Below, piece by piece: positions 48,409 to 60,461 of a DNA stretch of 64,000 bases. Each line of letters opens with the position of its first letter. Position 1 is the first letter of the stretch. Source of the stretch: Kuafuiihalomonas sp039024635 (GTDB lineage Bacteria; Myxococcota; Kuafuiibacteriia; Kuafuiibacteriales; Kuafuiibacteriaceae); NCBI GenBank assembly GCA_039024635.1, contig JBCCQA010000028.1, positions 1 through 64,000 of the forward strand, in the 5' to 3' direction. Position numbers and translations under genes: made by a program. Under the pieces are notes generated by a model. That model ran no database searches. It had not been told where the DNA came from and was given only the letters and a program-made list of their open reading frames with translations.

Positions 48409-51400
48409 ATGCGCAGCCTCGCGCCTTTGCTCCTTCTCCTCGCCTCGGGATGCTCCACGGCCAGGGTCTTCTCCGGTCACGCCAACAGCAAGCCGGCCAC
48501 CCTGCCTGTGCCGGAGAACTATGACGGCGGGGTCGAAGTGCTGTCCGAAGAGGGTCGCTTCGAATGGGGGGCGGACGGCGTGCAGAGCTTCCGTCACGAA
48601 GTGCGCTACCGAATCACCGATGCCAAAGCCTTGGACACCTGGGGGCGATTCCAAGCCCGATGGAATCCAAAGCGGCAGGCGCGACCCGAGCTCGATGTAC
48701 AGACGCGACTGGCCGATGGTCGGGTGCTGCGGCTCGACGAACAGATGGTGATCCAGTCCGAGGGGGACGGCACGGGGGAGCGGGTGCTTTTGGCCCGCGT
48801 GCCTGGGGCCGCGGTGGGGGCAGTCGTGACCCGCGTCGTGCAACACCGAGAGCTGGACTCTGCGCCGTTGTTTCCCGCCGTCAGCGGTCGCTACGGCTTG
48901 GGCCTGGCCGCGCCCGTTCAGCTGAGCTCGGTGGTTCTGGTGACGCCCCCCGAGCTTCGACTTCGGGCGGCCGCCGTGGGCTTTCGGGCCAAGAGCTCCG
49001 AGACCGAGGAAGGCGGCCGGCGGGTCGTACGTATCACCGGCCGGAACCTCCCCGCCGTCCTGGGCTCTCAGCCGAACCTGCCGGAGGACGTCCCCGAGCG
49101 TCCTTTCGTCGTCTTCGGAGCCGAAGGCAGCTGGTCCGAACTAGCTGAGCGCTTCGAGCGCGCTCTGGCTGCCCACTTCGCCGACCCCTCAGTCCACGAG
49201 CTTGCCCACGACCTTCGGGCCAACGGTGCACCCCAGCTCATCGAAGCGGCCCAGATGGAGATTGAAGCCCGGATTCGCACGAGCCACGACGGCGCCTTCC
49301 CTCGGCTGCCGAGCGCGGTCTTGGCCGACGGCGCGGCCAGCTCGGTCGAGCGGGCCGTGCTTCTTGCGGGTCTGCTTCGAGCCCGCGGGATCGATGCTGA
49401 AGTGGGGCTGTCAGAGCGAGGCCAGGGGCTTCGACTGCGATCTCGAGTCCCCGGTTTGTCCGGTCTCGACCGGGGCCTCGTCTTCGTCCCCGAGGGCGAC
49501 TACTTCGTGGATCCCGAGCGTCCCTTCGCAGCGCCGGGGGCGGTCGGGACAGACATACAAAGCAAGGTCGTTTGGCTGGGGCGTTCGGGCGAACTGGTTC
49601 GGGCACCGGCCGCCGGCGCAGTTGATAATCGCTACGACGAGCTCCGCATCGTCGACTTGGTCAACGGCCCAGAGGTCGAGTTCTTCGAGGTTACGGAAGC
49701 GTCGGGCAGCATCGAGTCTCGGCTCCGAGCTCGCTTCACCGGCGCCTCCCCAGAAGACCTGGAGCGTCAGCTCTCCGGCTATGTCCGTCGCAGCTATCGC
49801 GGCGGTCGGCTGGAGGACTTCGGCGTGGAGCAAGGCCGCTTTCGCCTCTCCTTGGAGGGCCGGGGCGGGCGCTTCGTTCGCAGCGAGGGGTCCCAGACCA
49901 CCGTCTTCCTGCCCGCACCGATCATCTTCACTTGGCTTCCTCGCGCCATTCGAGACGCGGTCTTGGCCGACGACGATCCGACGCCCGAGCAGCGGGTTGC
50001 GGCCCACATCTTGGCCGACCGGGTCGCGGACTTCGACTGGTCCGAGCCCTACGCGGCCTCGGTCCGGTTCGACCTTCGGGTCCCGTCCAGCTTCGCCCTT
50101 GGCCAGGCGCCGGAGCCCCTGGTGATGAGCTTGGGGCCGGCCATCTATCGGCACGAGCTGGTCGAGACCCAGACGGGCTGGGCCTTCGACGTGACCTTCG
50201 CCATGGACGAGCGACGGGTCGGTGCCCAAGAGATCCGGGCCCTCATCGGCGGGCTGCGAGAGCTGTGGGCCCAGCCGGTGCCCCGGGTGGTCTTCGACGA
50301 CGTGGCCCTGGCCGCGCTGGATGAAGGTGAAGTCGTCCCGGGTCTTCGCCGGCTCGTCGACGACGCCTCGGGCTCGACCCGAGCCGGGACTTATTTGCGA
50401 CTGGCCCGAGTGCTGAACGAGCAGCGTCTCGGTTTCGCGGCTCGTCGATGGGCCGATGCCGCGGTCGCCCTGCGCCCCGAGGATGCGGCGACCCTGATGG
50501 AGGCCAGCGAGATCCTGCTCCACGGCGATCTCGGTCTACGCTTTGGTCCCCACTACGAGCGGGCCCGGGCCATTGGGCTTCTGCGCAAGGCGCGGCGGCT
50601 CCGTCCCCGCTGGAGCGAGCTCGACCATCGCTTGGCCGAGGTCTTGTCCCGCAACAAGCGAGGTCTGCCCAATGAGGACGGGGGCGAGCTGGAAGAAGCG
50701 GTGGCCTTGGCTCGCGCCGCCGTGCGGGCGGGAGCTGGTGAGGAAGCCGGGCGCCTCCTGGCTCAGCTTCTGTTTCGAAGCGGTCGACCCGGTGACTTCC
50801 TCGCCGATGCTCGCGACATGACCCGCAGCTTCGAGGTGGATGCCCACCGGGTCGCGGCTGAGGCTCTGACCGACGGTCCGGACGCCGGCCTGAAGCTGGC
50901 CATCGGCCTGGAGCTTCCCGACGAAGTATTGCAGCTCGCCGTGCGTCGGGCGGCGGCGGTGCTGGTCGAGCGCCAGGCTTACGGCGTAGCGGCCGAGCTC
51001 TTGGCCCGAAGCCCTCATACCGATGCAAGCGACGCTGAACGTATCACCCTCTATCGATCCATCGACCAGGGTCTGCAGCGATCGGTGACGGGCCCGGCCC
51101 GCCCCATCCGAGAACTTCAGGCCCTACTAGCCGAGGAGGCGCCCTCCGAAGACGAGCTTCAGGCCGTCTTCACCGAAGAAGCGTGGTCCAAGATTCAGCC
51201 GCGAGGCGGGGTGCACGTCTTGTCTCGATCGGCCCGACTGGCGCGGCGTCGGGCCAACGAGTCGGGTCTCCCAGTCACTTGGCCTTCGGACCTCATTCGC
51301 AGTCGCACCCTCTTCGACTGGGAGGGGGACGAGCGCACGGGCTTTCGGGTCGAGTCCAAGCTCGAGAACGACGAAGACCAGCGCAGTCGCGGGGTTTGGT

Positions 51401-52365
51401 TCGTGGTGAACGAGGGCGGCTACCGAATTCAGGCAGCCGAGTCGGACCTCAGCCTCTTGGGCAGCAAGGCGCTCTACTGGCTGGATCAGGGGCGGACCCG
51501 GGCTGCCGACCGGTGGCTGGACTGGGCCGAAGACTTGAGTCCGAGGGTGAGTGCACCCTTTCGCAAGCTTCGGGATGCCGACGCCTCGCCGGCCCAAAGG
51601 CGACGCTGGGCTGCCGCTGCTCTGACGCCGGCCGATCCTCGGGCCCTGGACATCCTTCGCAAGGCCGAGCGAGGCGCTGATGCCCCGCTTCGAAAGGAGC
51701 TGGTCCGGGCCCAGCTTCGCGGGCATGCCTTGCGTGGGGAGTCCGAAGCGCAGATCGAAGTCGCGCGAAGGCTGCTGGCCTATGAACCTGCTTCCGTCGA
51801 GGGGCACCAGGGCGTCTTTGCTGGGCTGTGGGCCCTGGGGCGCTACGGAGAGGCGGAGGCGTGGGCCAAGGCGCGGGCCGACGCCAGCGGCTTCGATCCA
51901 TTGGCGGCCGAAGAGTTGGCCCAGGTGGCGTCCTTTCAAGGGCGCTACGCCGAGGCCGACCGCTACTTTTCACAGGTCTTGGACCGCGGCTTTGCAACGC
52001 CTGAGACCCTGAACAACCTGGCGTGGATGCGCCTTTTCCGAGGCTTGAGCTCGGACGAAGAGATCGATATGGCCCGGGAGGCCGTGGAGCGTTCGGGCTC
52101 CGAGGCTGCGATGCACACCCTGGCGACCCACCTCGTCGAGCGCCAGAAGATCGCGGAGGCCTTGGAGCTCATCCAGCGTCGCGGCCGCCGTCGAGGGCGG
52201 CTGGAACCCGACGACTGGTACGTCGTAGGGCGAGCTTTGGAGTGGGTTGGACTCGAAGCCGAGGCCAGGGAGGCCTATCTCATGTCCAAAGGAGAGGACG
52301 CCGAGCGTCCCGATTCGACTTGGGTTCTGACCAAGCGCCGCTTGGCAGCGATGAACGAAGATTGA
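48409..52365 (+). CDS. Large lipoprotein with DUF3857, inactive transglutaminase-like domain and TPR-like repeats
   Basis: A 1318-residue predicted lipoprotein (MRSLAPLLLLLASGCSTAR, lipobox Cys15) from ATG 48409, preceded by GGAAG. Residues about 40-200 match the DUF3857 beta domain (SFRHEVRYRITDAKALDTWG). Residues about 220-380 look like its usual partner, a transglutaminase-like domain, but where the family has RRGDC the protein reads ADGAASSVERAVLLAGLLRARGI with Ser312 at the Cys position, and the His position (family NHVIV) reads DRGLV. Only the Asp-like YFVDPER remains, so it is probably not catalytic. From about residue 640 there are helical TPR-like repeats. It probably has a scaffolding role at the outer membrane. 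Confidence 0.75.
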   Translation: MRSLAPLLLLLASGCSTARVFSGHANSKPATLPVPENYDGGVEVLSEEGRFEWGADGVQSFRHEVRYRITDAKALDTWGRFQARWNPKRQARPELDVQTRLADGRVLRLDEQMVIQSEGDGTGERVLLARVPGAAVGAVVTRVVQHRELDSAPLFPAVSGRYGLGLAAPVQLSSVVLVTPPELRLRAAAVGFRAKSSETEEGGRRVVRITGRNLPAVLGSQPNLPEDVPERPFVVFGAEGSWSELAERFERALAAHFADPSVHELAHDLRANGAPQLIEAAQMEIEARIRTSHDGAFPRLPSAVLADGAASSVERAVLLAGLLRARGIDAEVGLSERGQGLRLRSRVPGLSGLDRGLVFVPEGDYFVDPERPFAAPGAVGTDIQSKVVWLGRSGELVRAPAAGAVDNRYDELRIVDLVNGPEVEFFEVTEASGSIESRLRARFTGASPEDLERQLSGYVRRSYRGGRLEDFGVEQGRFRLSLEGRGGRFVRSEGSQTTVFLPAPIIFTWLPRAIRDAVLADDDPTPEQRVAAHILADRVADFDWSEPYAASVRFDLRVPSSFALGQAPEPLVMSLGPAIYRHELVETQTGWAFDVTFAMDERRVGAQEIRALIGGLRELWAQPVPRVVFDDVALAALDEGEVVPGLRRLVDDASGSTRAGTYLRLARVLNEQRLGFAARRWADAAVALRPEDAATLMEASEILLHGDLGLRFGPHYERARAIGLLRKARRLRPRWSELDHRLAEVLSRNKRGLPNEDGGELEEAVALARAAVRAGAGEEAGRLLAQLLFRSGRPGDFLADARDMTRSFEVDAHRVAAEALTDGPDAGLKLAIGLELPDEVLQLAVRRAAAVLVERQAYGVAAELLARSPHTDASDAERITLYRSIDQGLQRSVTGPARPIRELQALLAEEAPSEDELQAVFTEEAWSKIQPRGGVHVLSRSARLARRRANESGLPVTWPSDLIRSRTLFDWEGDERTGFRVESKLENDEDQRSRGVWFVVNEGGYRIQAAESDLSLLGSKALYWLDQGRTRAADRWLDWAEDLSPRVSAPFRKLRDADASPAQRRRWAAAALTPADPRALDILRKAERGADAPLRKELVRAQLRGHALRGESEAQIEVARRLLAYEPASVEGHQGVFAGLWALGRYGEAEAWAKARADASGFDPLAAEELAQVASFQGRYAEADRYFSQVLDRGFATPETLNNLAWMRLFRGLSSDEEIDMAREAVERSGSEAAMHTLATHLVERQKIAEALELIQRRGRRRGRLEPDDWYVVGRALEWVGLEAEAREAYLMSKGEDAERPDSTWVLTKRRLAAMNED

Positions 52366-52410
52366 GGCGCGCCCCCCGCTGCGATGAGGGCGGGGAGCGT
52401 CGACGGCGAC

Positions 52411-52731
52411 TCAGGCGACGTTCGAGGCCCGAGGGGGCTGACTCTCGTTGGCGGCCGGGACTTTCTTGCCCTCCCGCCTTGCCACTGCAGTCACGAAGAC
52501 GTCGAGTTGGGCTCGCGCACGCTCCAGCGCGCCCAAGGCGGCTTCGAGCTCGCTGTATTCGCTCTTCCACTCGTCGTCGAAGTACTTGTTGCCCGCGGCG
52601 GCCTTCAAGGTGCCCTGGGCTCGCTTTTCGAGCTGCTCGATCCAGCCCCGTACGACGTCGCCTTCGAAAACGATGCCGTCCACACGCTCGAGGATGTCTT
52701 TCGCGTTCACGCGTTCGGTTCTTCCAGCCAT
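52411..52731 (-). CDS. Hypothetical small helical protein
   Basis: A 106-residue charged protein from ATG 52731. It is almost entirely helical (IVFEGDVVRGWIEQLEKRAQG, YSELEAALGALERARAQLDVF) and ends in a disordered tail (KKVPAANESQPPRASNVA). Coding character agrees with the neighbourhood. No family recognised; the size and helix pattern suit a chaperone-like or regulatory protein. Convergent with the 1318-residue lipoprotein gene, 45 bases away, where a GC-rich dyad (about 52370-52397) may act as a bidirectional stop without a T-run. The 213 bases upstream (52732-52945) hold a GTCCG/CGGAC dyad and no convincing gene. Confidence 0.5.
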   Translation of the reverse strand: MAGRTERVNAKDILERVDGIVFEGDVVRGWIEQLEKRAQGTLKAAAGNKYFDDEWKSEYSELEAALGALERARAQLDVFVTAVARREGKKVPAANESQPPRASNVA

Positions 52732-52945
52732 GGGTCTCCTGATGTCGGCGGTCCCGACACGAAGCAGACTGGGGGCCTAGCGGGCAGATCGTCAAGCGCC
52801 ATACCTACATATTGGGGTCTCAAATTCTTTTGCCCCCACATGCAGAGGTTTTTTCGCCATCCGGGCTTGAGATCTCGTCCGCTTTCTGACGGACCGGGAG
52901 TCTGCCCGTTCGACCCGCAAATGGGAAGTGCCGGTCCGGCCGAGT

Positions 52946-55559
52946 CTACGCTTCTTCGAGGACCGCGACCGGTCCTGCCGCCAGAATCCCGTCCAATCGG
53001 TGGGTTCCGGCCGGCCAGGTTCGCCCGCTGAGTACGTCCGTAGCCTCCTTCTCCAGCGCCAGCTCGGCCTGGGCCAAGGCTTCATCGGCGCTTCGCCACC
53101 AACGTCCCGCCACCACCACCACCGGCCCCCGGCGGAAGGCGACGGCGTGGTCGGCCCCGGGCCCAGTTGGACGCAGGGCGCGGTAGCTGCCCAAAGGACC
53201 AAAGACATCGGCGCGTCGACTTCGAAGTTCGAGCAGCCGACGCACTAGGTCGAGCTTCCTGTCGTCGTCGTCGGCAGCGGGGGCGCCAGCTTGGAGCCGC
53301 TCCAGGCGCTTGCCCAGTTCGGCGAAGTTCACCGGTCGCCGGTTGTCGGGGTCGGTCAAGTCGTCTCGATGAAGCTCCGTCCCCTGGTAGATGTCGGGCA
53401 CTCCGGGTGCGGTCAGAGCCAGTGCTTTCAGGACCAAGGCGTTGCGCCGACCGGCGGGTCGGAGCTCGGCAACGAAGCGCTCGAGCCCGTCGACGAAGTC
53501 CGCGTTTTCGAGCGCGCCTTGCACCAGCCTGCGGACGGCGGCTTCGTAGCCGGCGTCGGGTTCGGTCCAGGAGGTGTGGGTCTTGGCTTCGCGGATGGCC
53601 TTCTCCATGTGCTGGCCGAGGCGGTCGACGTCGATGGGCCACGTACCCACCAAGGTCTGAAAGAAGTACCAGAGAGTGCTGCGGTCGAGGACCGGGTCGA
53701 TGTGGGAGGCCAGGGCCTTGGTCCAAGAATCGACGGCCTCGGACCAGGCCGGGGTGACCTCGCTGAGGACGGCGAGGCGAGCGCGCACGTCTTCGCTCCG
53801 CTTGGTGTCGTGGGTCGAGGTGTTGGTCATCCCGACCGGCGATCGCACTTGGGCCCGCTCCATTCGGAAATGGAAGAGGTCGGGCGAGACGCCGAATCGC
53901 GTGGGGTCGTGGCCCACGTCGTTGAGGCCGATGAAGCGCGTGTAGACGTAGAAGCTCGTGTCTTCTTGCCCTTTCGCCATCACGGCGGAGCAGAGCTGCT
54001 GAAAGCGCCCTCGCACTTGATCTGCGCTTTGGCCCGACACCTCGTTGCGAAGAACGGCGCCCAGGAAGCGCCCCAAGTCCGTCGACAGGGCTTCTTCCGC
54101 CTCTGCCGCCGCCAGAGCTCGCCCGATCTGGGCCACGTCGAAAGGACTGGGGGACTCCTCGGACCGGACGTAGGTTCGGTAGACCTGGAAATGGCTGATG
54201 ACCGAGCGGAGTGCCCGGCGCAGCTCGAGGTCGACGTAGTCTCGATAGCTTCGATGCTCTTCGCACACCCGCCGCAGGGCCGAAGTCAGGCGGGCAAGGT
54301 CGCTGGCCAGAAGCTGGTCCAAGACCCGGCGCTTGCTTCGGTGAACGATGGCTTCGAAGTCTTCCGCTTCGGGGACGTAGCGCTGCCAAGCCGAGGTCCA
54401 GCTGGTCTCGGCGTCGGCCCGCACCAGAAGACCACCGGCCAGGCCCGAGAACTCGTAGCCCGTGGTGCCGTCGACTGGCCAACGTTCCGGGAGCTCCTCG
54501 TCGAGCTCCAGGATCTTCTCGACCACGATCCAGGCTCCCGGTGCCGCCTCTCGAAGCCGCCGGGTGTAGCCCTCGGGGTCCAGGAGGCCATCGGGGTGAT
54601 CGATGCGAAGACCCCGAACCTCGCCTCGCTCCATCCAGGCCAAGGGGAGGGCATGAGTAGAGTCGAAGACTTCGTCCAGCTCCACCCGCAGTGCGGCGAG
54701 GGTGTTGATGTCGAAGAAGCGTCGGTAGTCCAGGTCCTGGCGGGCGGTTCGCCAGTACGCGAGTCGGTAGTTCTGTCGCTGTAGAAAGGCGTCGAGCAGG
54801 TCGACGTCCTCGATGGTCTGCGCCACGACCTCATCCACGGTATCCGCGATTTCGGGCCGGGATGCGAAGAGGCGGGCAAGCTGACGCCCAATGACACTCT
54901 GGTCCCGATGGCGGCGTTGGATGCTCTCTGGATCGGTAGAAGAAGGTAGGGGAAGGGAGGACAGCACGTCGGCTGCGAAGCTGAGCTCGTCATCATCCAA
55001 GCGTCGAGCCGCCTCGGCCAGGATGGGGGCCATCGAGGTCGGTGAGGCCGGCATCTCGTGGTCCTCGTAGGCTCGTACGGTGAACTTCGAGCCGCTCCGA
55101 ATGACCCGCAAATGGCCCTCCTCCAGAACTCGCCCGTAGTGGTCGCCCAGAATCGGAAGCAGGGTCTGATTCTGAAAACGAGGGTCGTTGGGCTGCCAGT
55201 CTACGTCGAAGAAGCGGGCGAATCGGGAGGACGGCCCGTTTTCGAGGACGTCCCACCACCAGCGGTTGCGCCGGCTCGCGATGGACATATGATTGGGCAC
55301 GACGTCGACGATCTGTCCCAGCCCATGGGCCTGAAGAGCGGCCACCAGCCGGGCGTGGGCATCGGCTCCACCCAGCTCTTCGTTGACCCGGGAGTGATCC
55401 ACGACATCGTAGCCGTGGGTGCTTCCGGGGGCCGCTTGTAGGTACGGCGAGAAATAGACGTCACTCACGCCGAGGGCGGCGAGGTAGGGGACGACGGCCG
55501 CTGCTTCATCGAAGCCAAAACCAGGGCGGAGCTGGAGCCGGTAGGTGGCGTTCGGGGTT

Positions 55560-55567
<8 letters not shown>
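52946..55567 (-). CDS. treY: Maltooligosyltrehalose synthase TreY
   Basis: An 873-residue GH13 enzyme that converts the reducing-end maltose unit of a malto-oligosaccharide to an alpha,alpha-1,1 linkage (intramolecular transglucosylation). Signatures: TYRLQLRPGFGFDEAAAVVPYLAALGVSDVYFSPYLQA, STHGYDVVDHSRVNEELGG, the GH13 region-I match VDVVPNHMSIAS, and the C-terminal RPVNFAELGKRLERL region. Full family length. The ATG at 55567 overlaps the glgX end by eight bases, so the two are cotranslated. With TreZ it forms the TreYZ route to trehalose from glycogen or maltodextrin. Confidence 0.93.
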
Positions 55568-57650
<2,083 letters not shown>

Positions 57651-57734
57651 GGCTCGGAAGCTCGACCGAGCCCATCCTCGGGTCAAACGGCGTGGCACAT
57701 TGACTCGGTGGACGGTGACGGGTTCCTTCGCGGC

Positions 57735-59450
57735 GTGAGTGGCTCGCTGGGCGGACGCCCCCTCCCCAACGGTCGCGCCCGCTTCGAGGTCTGGGCACCC
57801 CACGCCAAGGTGGTGGAGCTGTGCATCGACGATCGTCGGCTAACGATGGACCGAGGGACAGGAGGAGGCTTTGAGCTGGAGGTCGAAGCGGCCCCCATCG
57901 GAACGCGCTACGCCTTTCGGCTGGACGGAGGTCCTGAGCGGCCCGACCCTGCCTCTCGCCATCAGCCGGAAGGTGTTCACGGAGCTTCGGCCCTGGTCGC
58001 GCCTGGCTACCCCTGGGTTCATGAGCCGGTCGGCCTGAGGATGGAAGGGGCCGTGGTCTATGAGCTTCACATCGGGACCCTGACCGAGGCCGGGACCTTC
58101 GAGGCGGCGGCGGAGCGCCTGGACGAGCTCAAGGCGCTCGGGGTCACGGCGATTGAGCTCATGCCGGTGGCGGCCTTCCCGGGCCGGCGCAATTGGGGCT
58201 ACGACGGCGTCCTCCCGTCGGCCGCTCACGACGCCTACGGCGGGCCCGACGGCTTTCGTGGCTTCGTCGACGCCTGTCACGGACGCGGGCTCGGTGTGAT
58301 CCTCGACGTGGTCTACAATCACTTCGGGCCCGAAGGGAACTACCTGGGCGAGTTCGGGCCCTACTTCACCGACGAGTATAGGACGCCCTGGGGGCCAGCG
58401 CTGAACTTCGATGGCCCCCACTCGGACTCGGTGCGACGTCACTTCATCGAGAGCGCCCTGTGGTGGCTGGACGACTGCCAGGTCGACGGTCTGCGCCTCG
58501 ACGCCGTCCACGAGATCAAGGATGCATCGGCCTATCCGTTTCTCCGGGAGCTGGCCGACCGGGTGGCCGCGCTCGAAGAGGCCAAAGGGCGCCGCATTGC
58601 GCTCATCGCCGAGAGCGACCGCAACGATCCTCGCTATCTCGATGGGGGAACTTCGGGTCTGGGCCTAGACGGGATGTGGGCGGACGACTTGCACCACGGG
58701 CTTCACGCCTTCGTGACGGGGGAGCGAGAGGGCTACTACGCCGACTTCGGTGAGCTGGAGGACGTCGCTCGAGCTTGGACAGAGGGGGCCTGCTATCAGG
58801 GGCGCTGGTCGCCCTTCCGCCAGCGGCGGCATGGTCGAACGCTGAATGCCCCCCTCGACACCTTGGTGGTGGCCGTTCAGAACCACGATCAGATCGGCAA
58901 CCGCATGTTGGGTGAGCGTCTGCCGAGCCTGGTCGGCCACGAACTTTACGGCGTGTGCCTGTCCTTGGTCATGTTGTCGCCTTGGGTTCCTTTGCTTTTC
59001 ATGGGCGAGGAGTACGGCGAAGAGCATCCCTTTCAGTTCTTCACCAGCCATGGCGACCCTGGTCTCGTGGAGGCGGTGCGCAAGGGCCGTATGGCCGAGT
59101 TCGAGTCTTTCCAATGGAAGGGCGCCCCGCCCGATCCCCAGGACGAGGCGACGTTCCGTGCCTCCGTCTTGGCGCCTGACGAAGTCCCTGCCGAACGTCG
59201 CGCCCGCGCGACCCGACGGCTTCGAAGTCTCGCAACGTTGCGCACCAAGCTCGACCGCGGCCAGGGCAGAGCCATCGTCCAGCAGGAGGGTGTCCTTCGG
59301 CTCGAGTGGCCCGAGGCTTTGGGCTTCGCCAACTTCGGCTCGACCCCGATCGAGGCCGCGCCGCAGGGCCGCTTGGTCTTCGACAGTCAGGGCCGACTCG
59401 AAGCACCGAAGACGGTTCCCCCCCACCGCTTCCGACTCTACGAGGGCTGA
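57735..59450 (+). CDS. treZ: Malto-oligosyltrehalose trehalohydrolase TreZ
   Basis: A 571-residue GH13 hydrolase that releases free trehalose from maltooligosyltrehalose. It has the N-terminal beta domain (RARFEVWAPHAKVVELCID), then the GH13 motifs DVVYNHFGPEGNY (region I), GLRLDAVHEIKD (nucleophile Asp), ALIAESDRNDPR (acid/base Glu) and QNHDQIGNR (His-Asp), and the typical VPLLFMGEEYGE. GTG 57735 is preferred; GTG 57708 would overlap the treZ/glgX promoter space more. Divergent from glgX-treY. After the stop there is only a GC-rich five-base stem (GCCCG/CGGGC, 59487-59500) without a T-run. Confidence 0.93.
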   Translation: MSGSLGGRPLPNGRARFEVWAPHAKVVELCIDDRRLTMDRGTGGGFELEVEAAPIGTRYAFRLDGGPERPDPASRHQPEGVHGASALVAPGYPWVHEPVGLRMEGAVVYELHIGTLTEAGTFEAAAERLDELKALGVTAIELMPVAAFPGRRNWGYDGVLPSAAHDAYGGPDGFRGFVDACHGRGLGVILDVVYNHFGPEGNYLGEFGPYFTDEYRTPWGPALNFDGPHSDSVRRHFIESALWWLDDCQVDGLRLDAVHEIKDASAYPFLRELADRVAALEEAKGRRIALIAESDRNDPRYLDGGTSGLGLDGMWADDLHHGLHAFVTGEREGYYADFGELEDVARAWTEGACYQGRWSPFRQRRHGRTLNAPLDTLVVAVQNHDQIGNRMLGERLPSLVGHELYGVCLSLVMLSPWVPLLFMGEEYGEEHPFQFFTSHGDPGLVEAVRKGRMAEFESFQWKGAPPDPQDEATFRASVLAPDEVPAERRARATRRLRSLATLRTKLDRGQGRAIVQQEGVLRLEWPEALGFANFGSTPIEAAPQGRLVFDSQGRLEAPKTVPPHRFRLYEG

Positions 59451-59550
59451 GCAAGGCGTACCGGCGAGCTTGCTGGATCGGGTATAGCCCGGCCTCGGGC
59501 ATCCCCGTTTGAACAGTCTGCGCGGGCGCCCCCGCAAATTGTGGGTGGGG

Positions 59551-59577
59551 GGATTTATGCAAGTGGCTTGCAAATCC
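59551..59577 (+). promoter_or_regulatory. Palindromic operator-like site A (TGCAAGTGGCTTGCA)
   Basis: A symmetric element, TGCAAG-TGG-CTTGCA (59558-59572), flanked by a second complementary pair, GGATTT (59551-59556) and AAATCC (59572-59577). It lies 25 bases before the ATG of the knottin-like lipoprotein gene. The same core with one base changed occurs at 62586-62600. Two near-identical palindromes in front of genes in one 4.5 kb region fit a dimeric repressor or metal regulator of the Fur/Zur or ArsR type, but the protein is not identified here. Confidence 0.6.
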
Positions 59578-59602
59578 AATCCAGCTCGTCCATCACCCTC
59601 CC

Positions 59603-60418
59603 ATGTTTGGGCGTCGTAGCTTGGGTCTCTACCTGCCGGGCGCGGTCTGCGCGCTCTTCGTGGGCTGCGGAGGTCCTGAAGAAGACCCGGACCCGGACGG
59701 CTGCGGTCCGAACGGATCTCTTCACCAAAGCTTCACGGGCAACCTACATTGCCACTGCGATAGCGGCTTCGATGAGTTCGACGGAATCTGCCTGCCCGAG
59801 AGCGAGACCGACACGCCGCCGTCGCCGCCCATCTCGAATCCGCCACCCCCGCCCCCGAGCGAGGTCGACTGTGGGGCCAATGCTTCCTTCGATGGCTCAC
59901 GCTGCCGATGCGACGAAGGCTTCACCCTGGTCGGCGATGCCCAAAACCTCTCGTGCGCGGCCATTCCGGCTTGCACGGGTCAAAACGATCCCTTTGAGCC
60001 GAACGACTCGCCAGGGCTGGGGACCAGCCTGTCTCAAGTCCAAGACGCCCTCTATGCCTGCCCGGCCGACGAAGACTGGTACGTGTTCTCCGTGAGCGCC
60101 GGCGACCAGGTCACCGCCCAGATCCAGTTCGACGGCAGCTCCGTGGACTTGGACCTGTTCCTGTTCGAGCCGCAGGCCACGAATCCGACCGCTTTCTCGG
60201 TGGAGGCGGCCGGAGACGCCGAGAGCGCGAGCTTCGTGTCTCGGGCCTCGGGAACGGCGGTCATGTTGGTCGTTCCCTATGGCGTGGGTGAAGGCGGCTA
60301 CCTCATGCAGGTCAACGTCGAGCCGGGGCAGGCGCCGGTCTGCGCGAACCCGGGCGCCTTCTGTCAGCGGTCCAGTGACTGCTGCTCGGGCTCGTGCCAC
60401 GTCGGCCACTGCCACTAG
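59603..60418 (+). CDS. Lipoprotein with EGF-like, PPC and knottin-like domains
   Basis: A 271-residue predicted lipoprotein: signal MFGRRSLGLYLPGAVCALFVGCGG with lipobox Cys22, then a cysteine-rich mature part. Two EGF-like modules (about 33-65, with HCHCDSGF; about 90-125, with SRCRCDEGFTLVGDA) flank a Pro-rich linker. Residues about 128-235 are a PPC (bacterial pre-peptidase C-terminal) beta domain (DPFEPNDS, DEDWYVFSVSAGD, VDLDLFLFEP). The last 25 residues carry six cysteines at 247, 254, 260, 261, 265 and 270, spaced x6-x5-x0-x3-x4, matching the inhibitor-cystine-knot (knottin) consensus. No enzyme motif. It is exported, probably to the outer membrane. The palindromic site A lies just upstream; no Shine-Dalgarno is obvious. 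Confidence 0.8.
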   Translation: MFGRRSLGLYLPGAVCALFVGCGGPEEDPDPDGCGPNGSLHQSFTGNLHCHCDSGFDEFDGICLPESETDTPPSPPISNPPPPPPSEVDCGANASFDGSRCRCDEGFTLVGDAQNLSCAAIPACTGQNDPFEPNDSPGLGTSLSQVQDALYACPADEDWYVFSVSAGDQVTAQIQFDGSSVDLDLFLFEPQATNPTAFSVEAAGDAESASFVSRASGTAVMLVVPYGVGEGGYLMQVNVEPGQAPVCANPGAFCQRSSDCCSGSCHVGHCH

Positions 60419-60461
60419 CGCGTCCCTTCTCGACGACCTGGAGACCCGAACCCCCCAACGT

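Noticed and set aside
52792..52860. 22-residue frame (MAKKPLHVGAKEFE...) on the minus strand
   Set aside because: Too short, no Shine-Dalgarno, and it sits in sequence downstream of treY with no other support.
52877..52894. Hairpin GTCCG/CGGAC as a terminator of treY
   Set aside because: No T-run follows in the direction of treY transcription and the stem is only five bases.
53291..54784. Plus-strand open frame opposite treY
   Set aside because: A shadow of treY; its composition (Gly/Ala/Arg-rich, no motif) is not protein-like.
59487..59500. GCCCG/CGGGC stem after treZ as a terminator
   Set aside because: Five-base stem without a T-run; it could be chance in GC-rich sequence.
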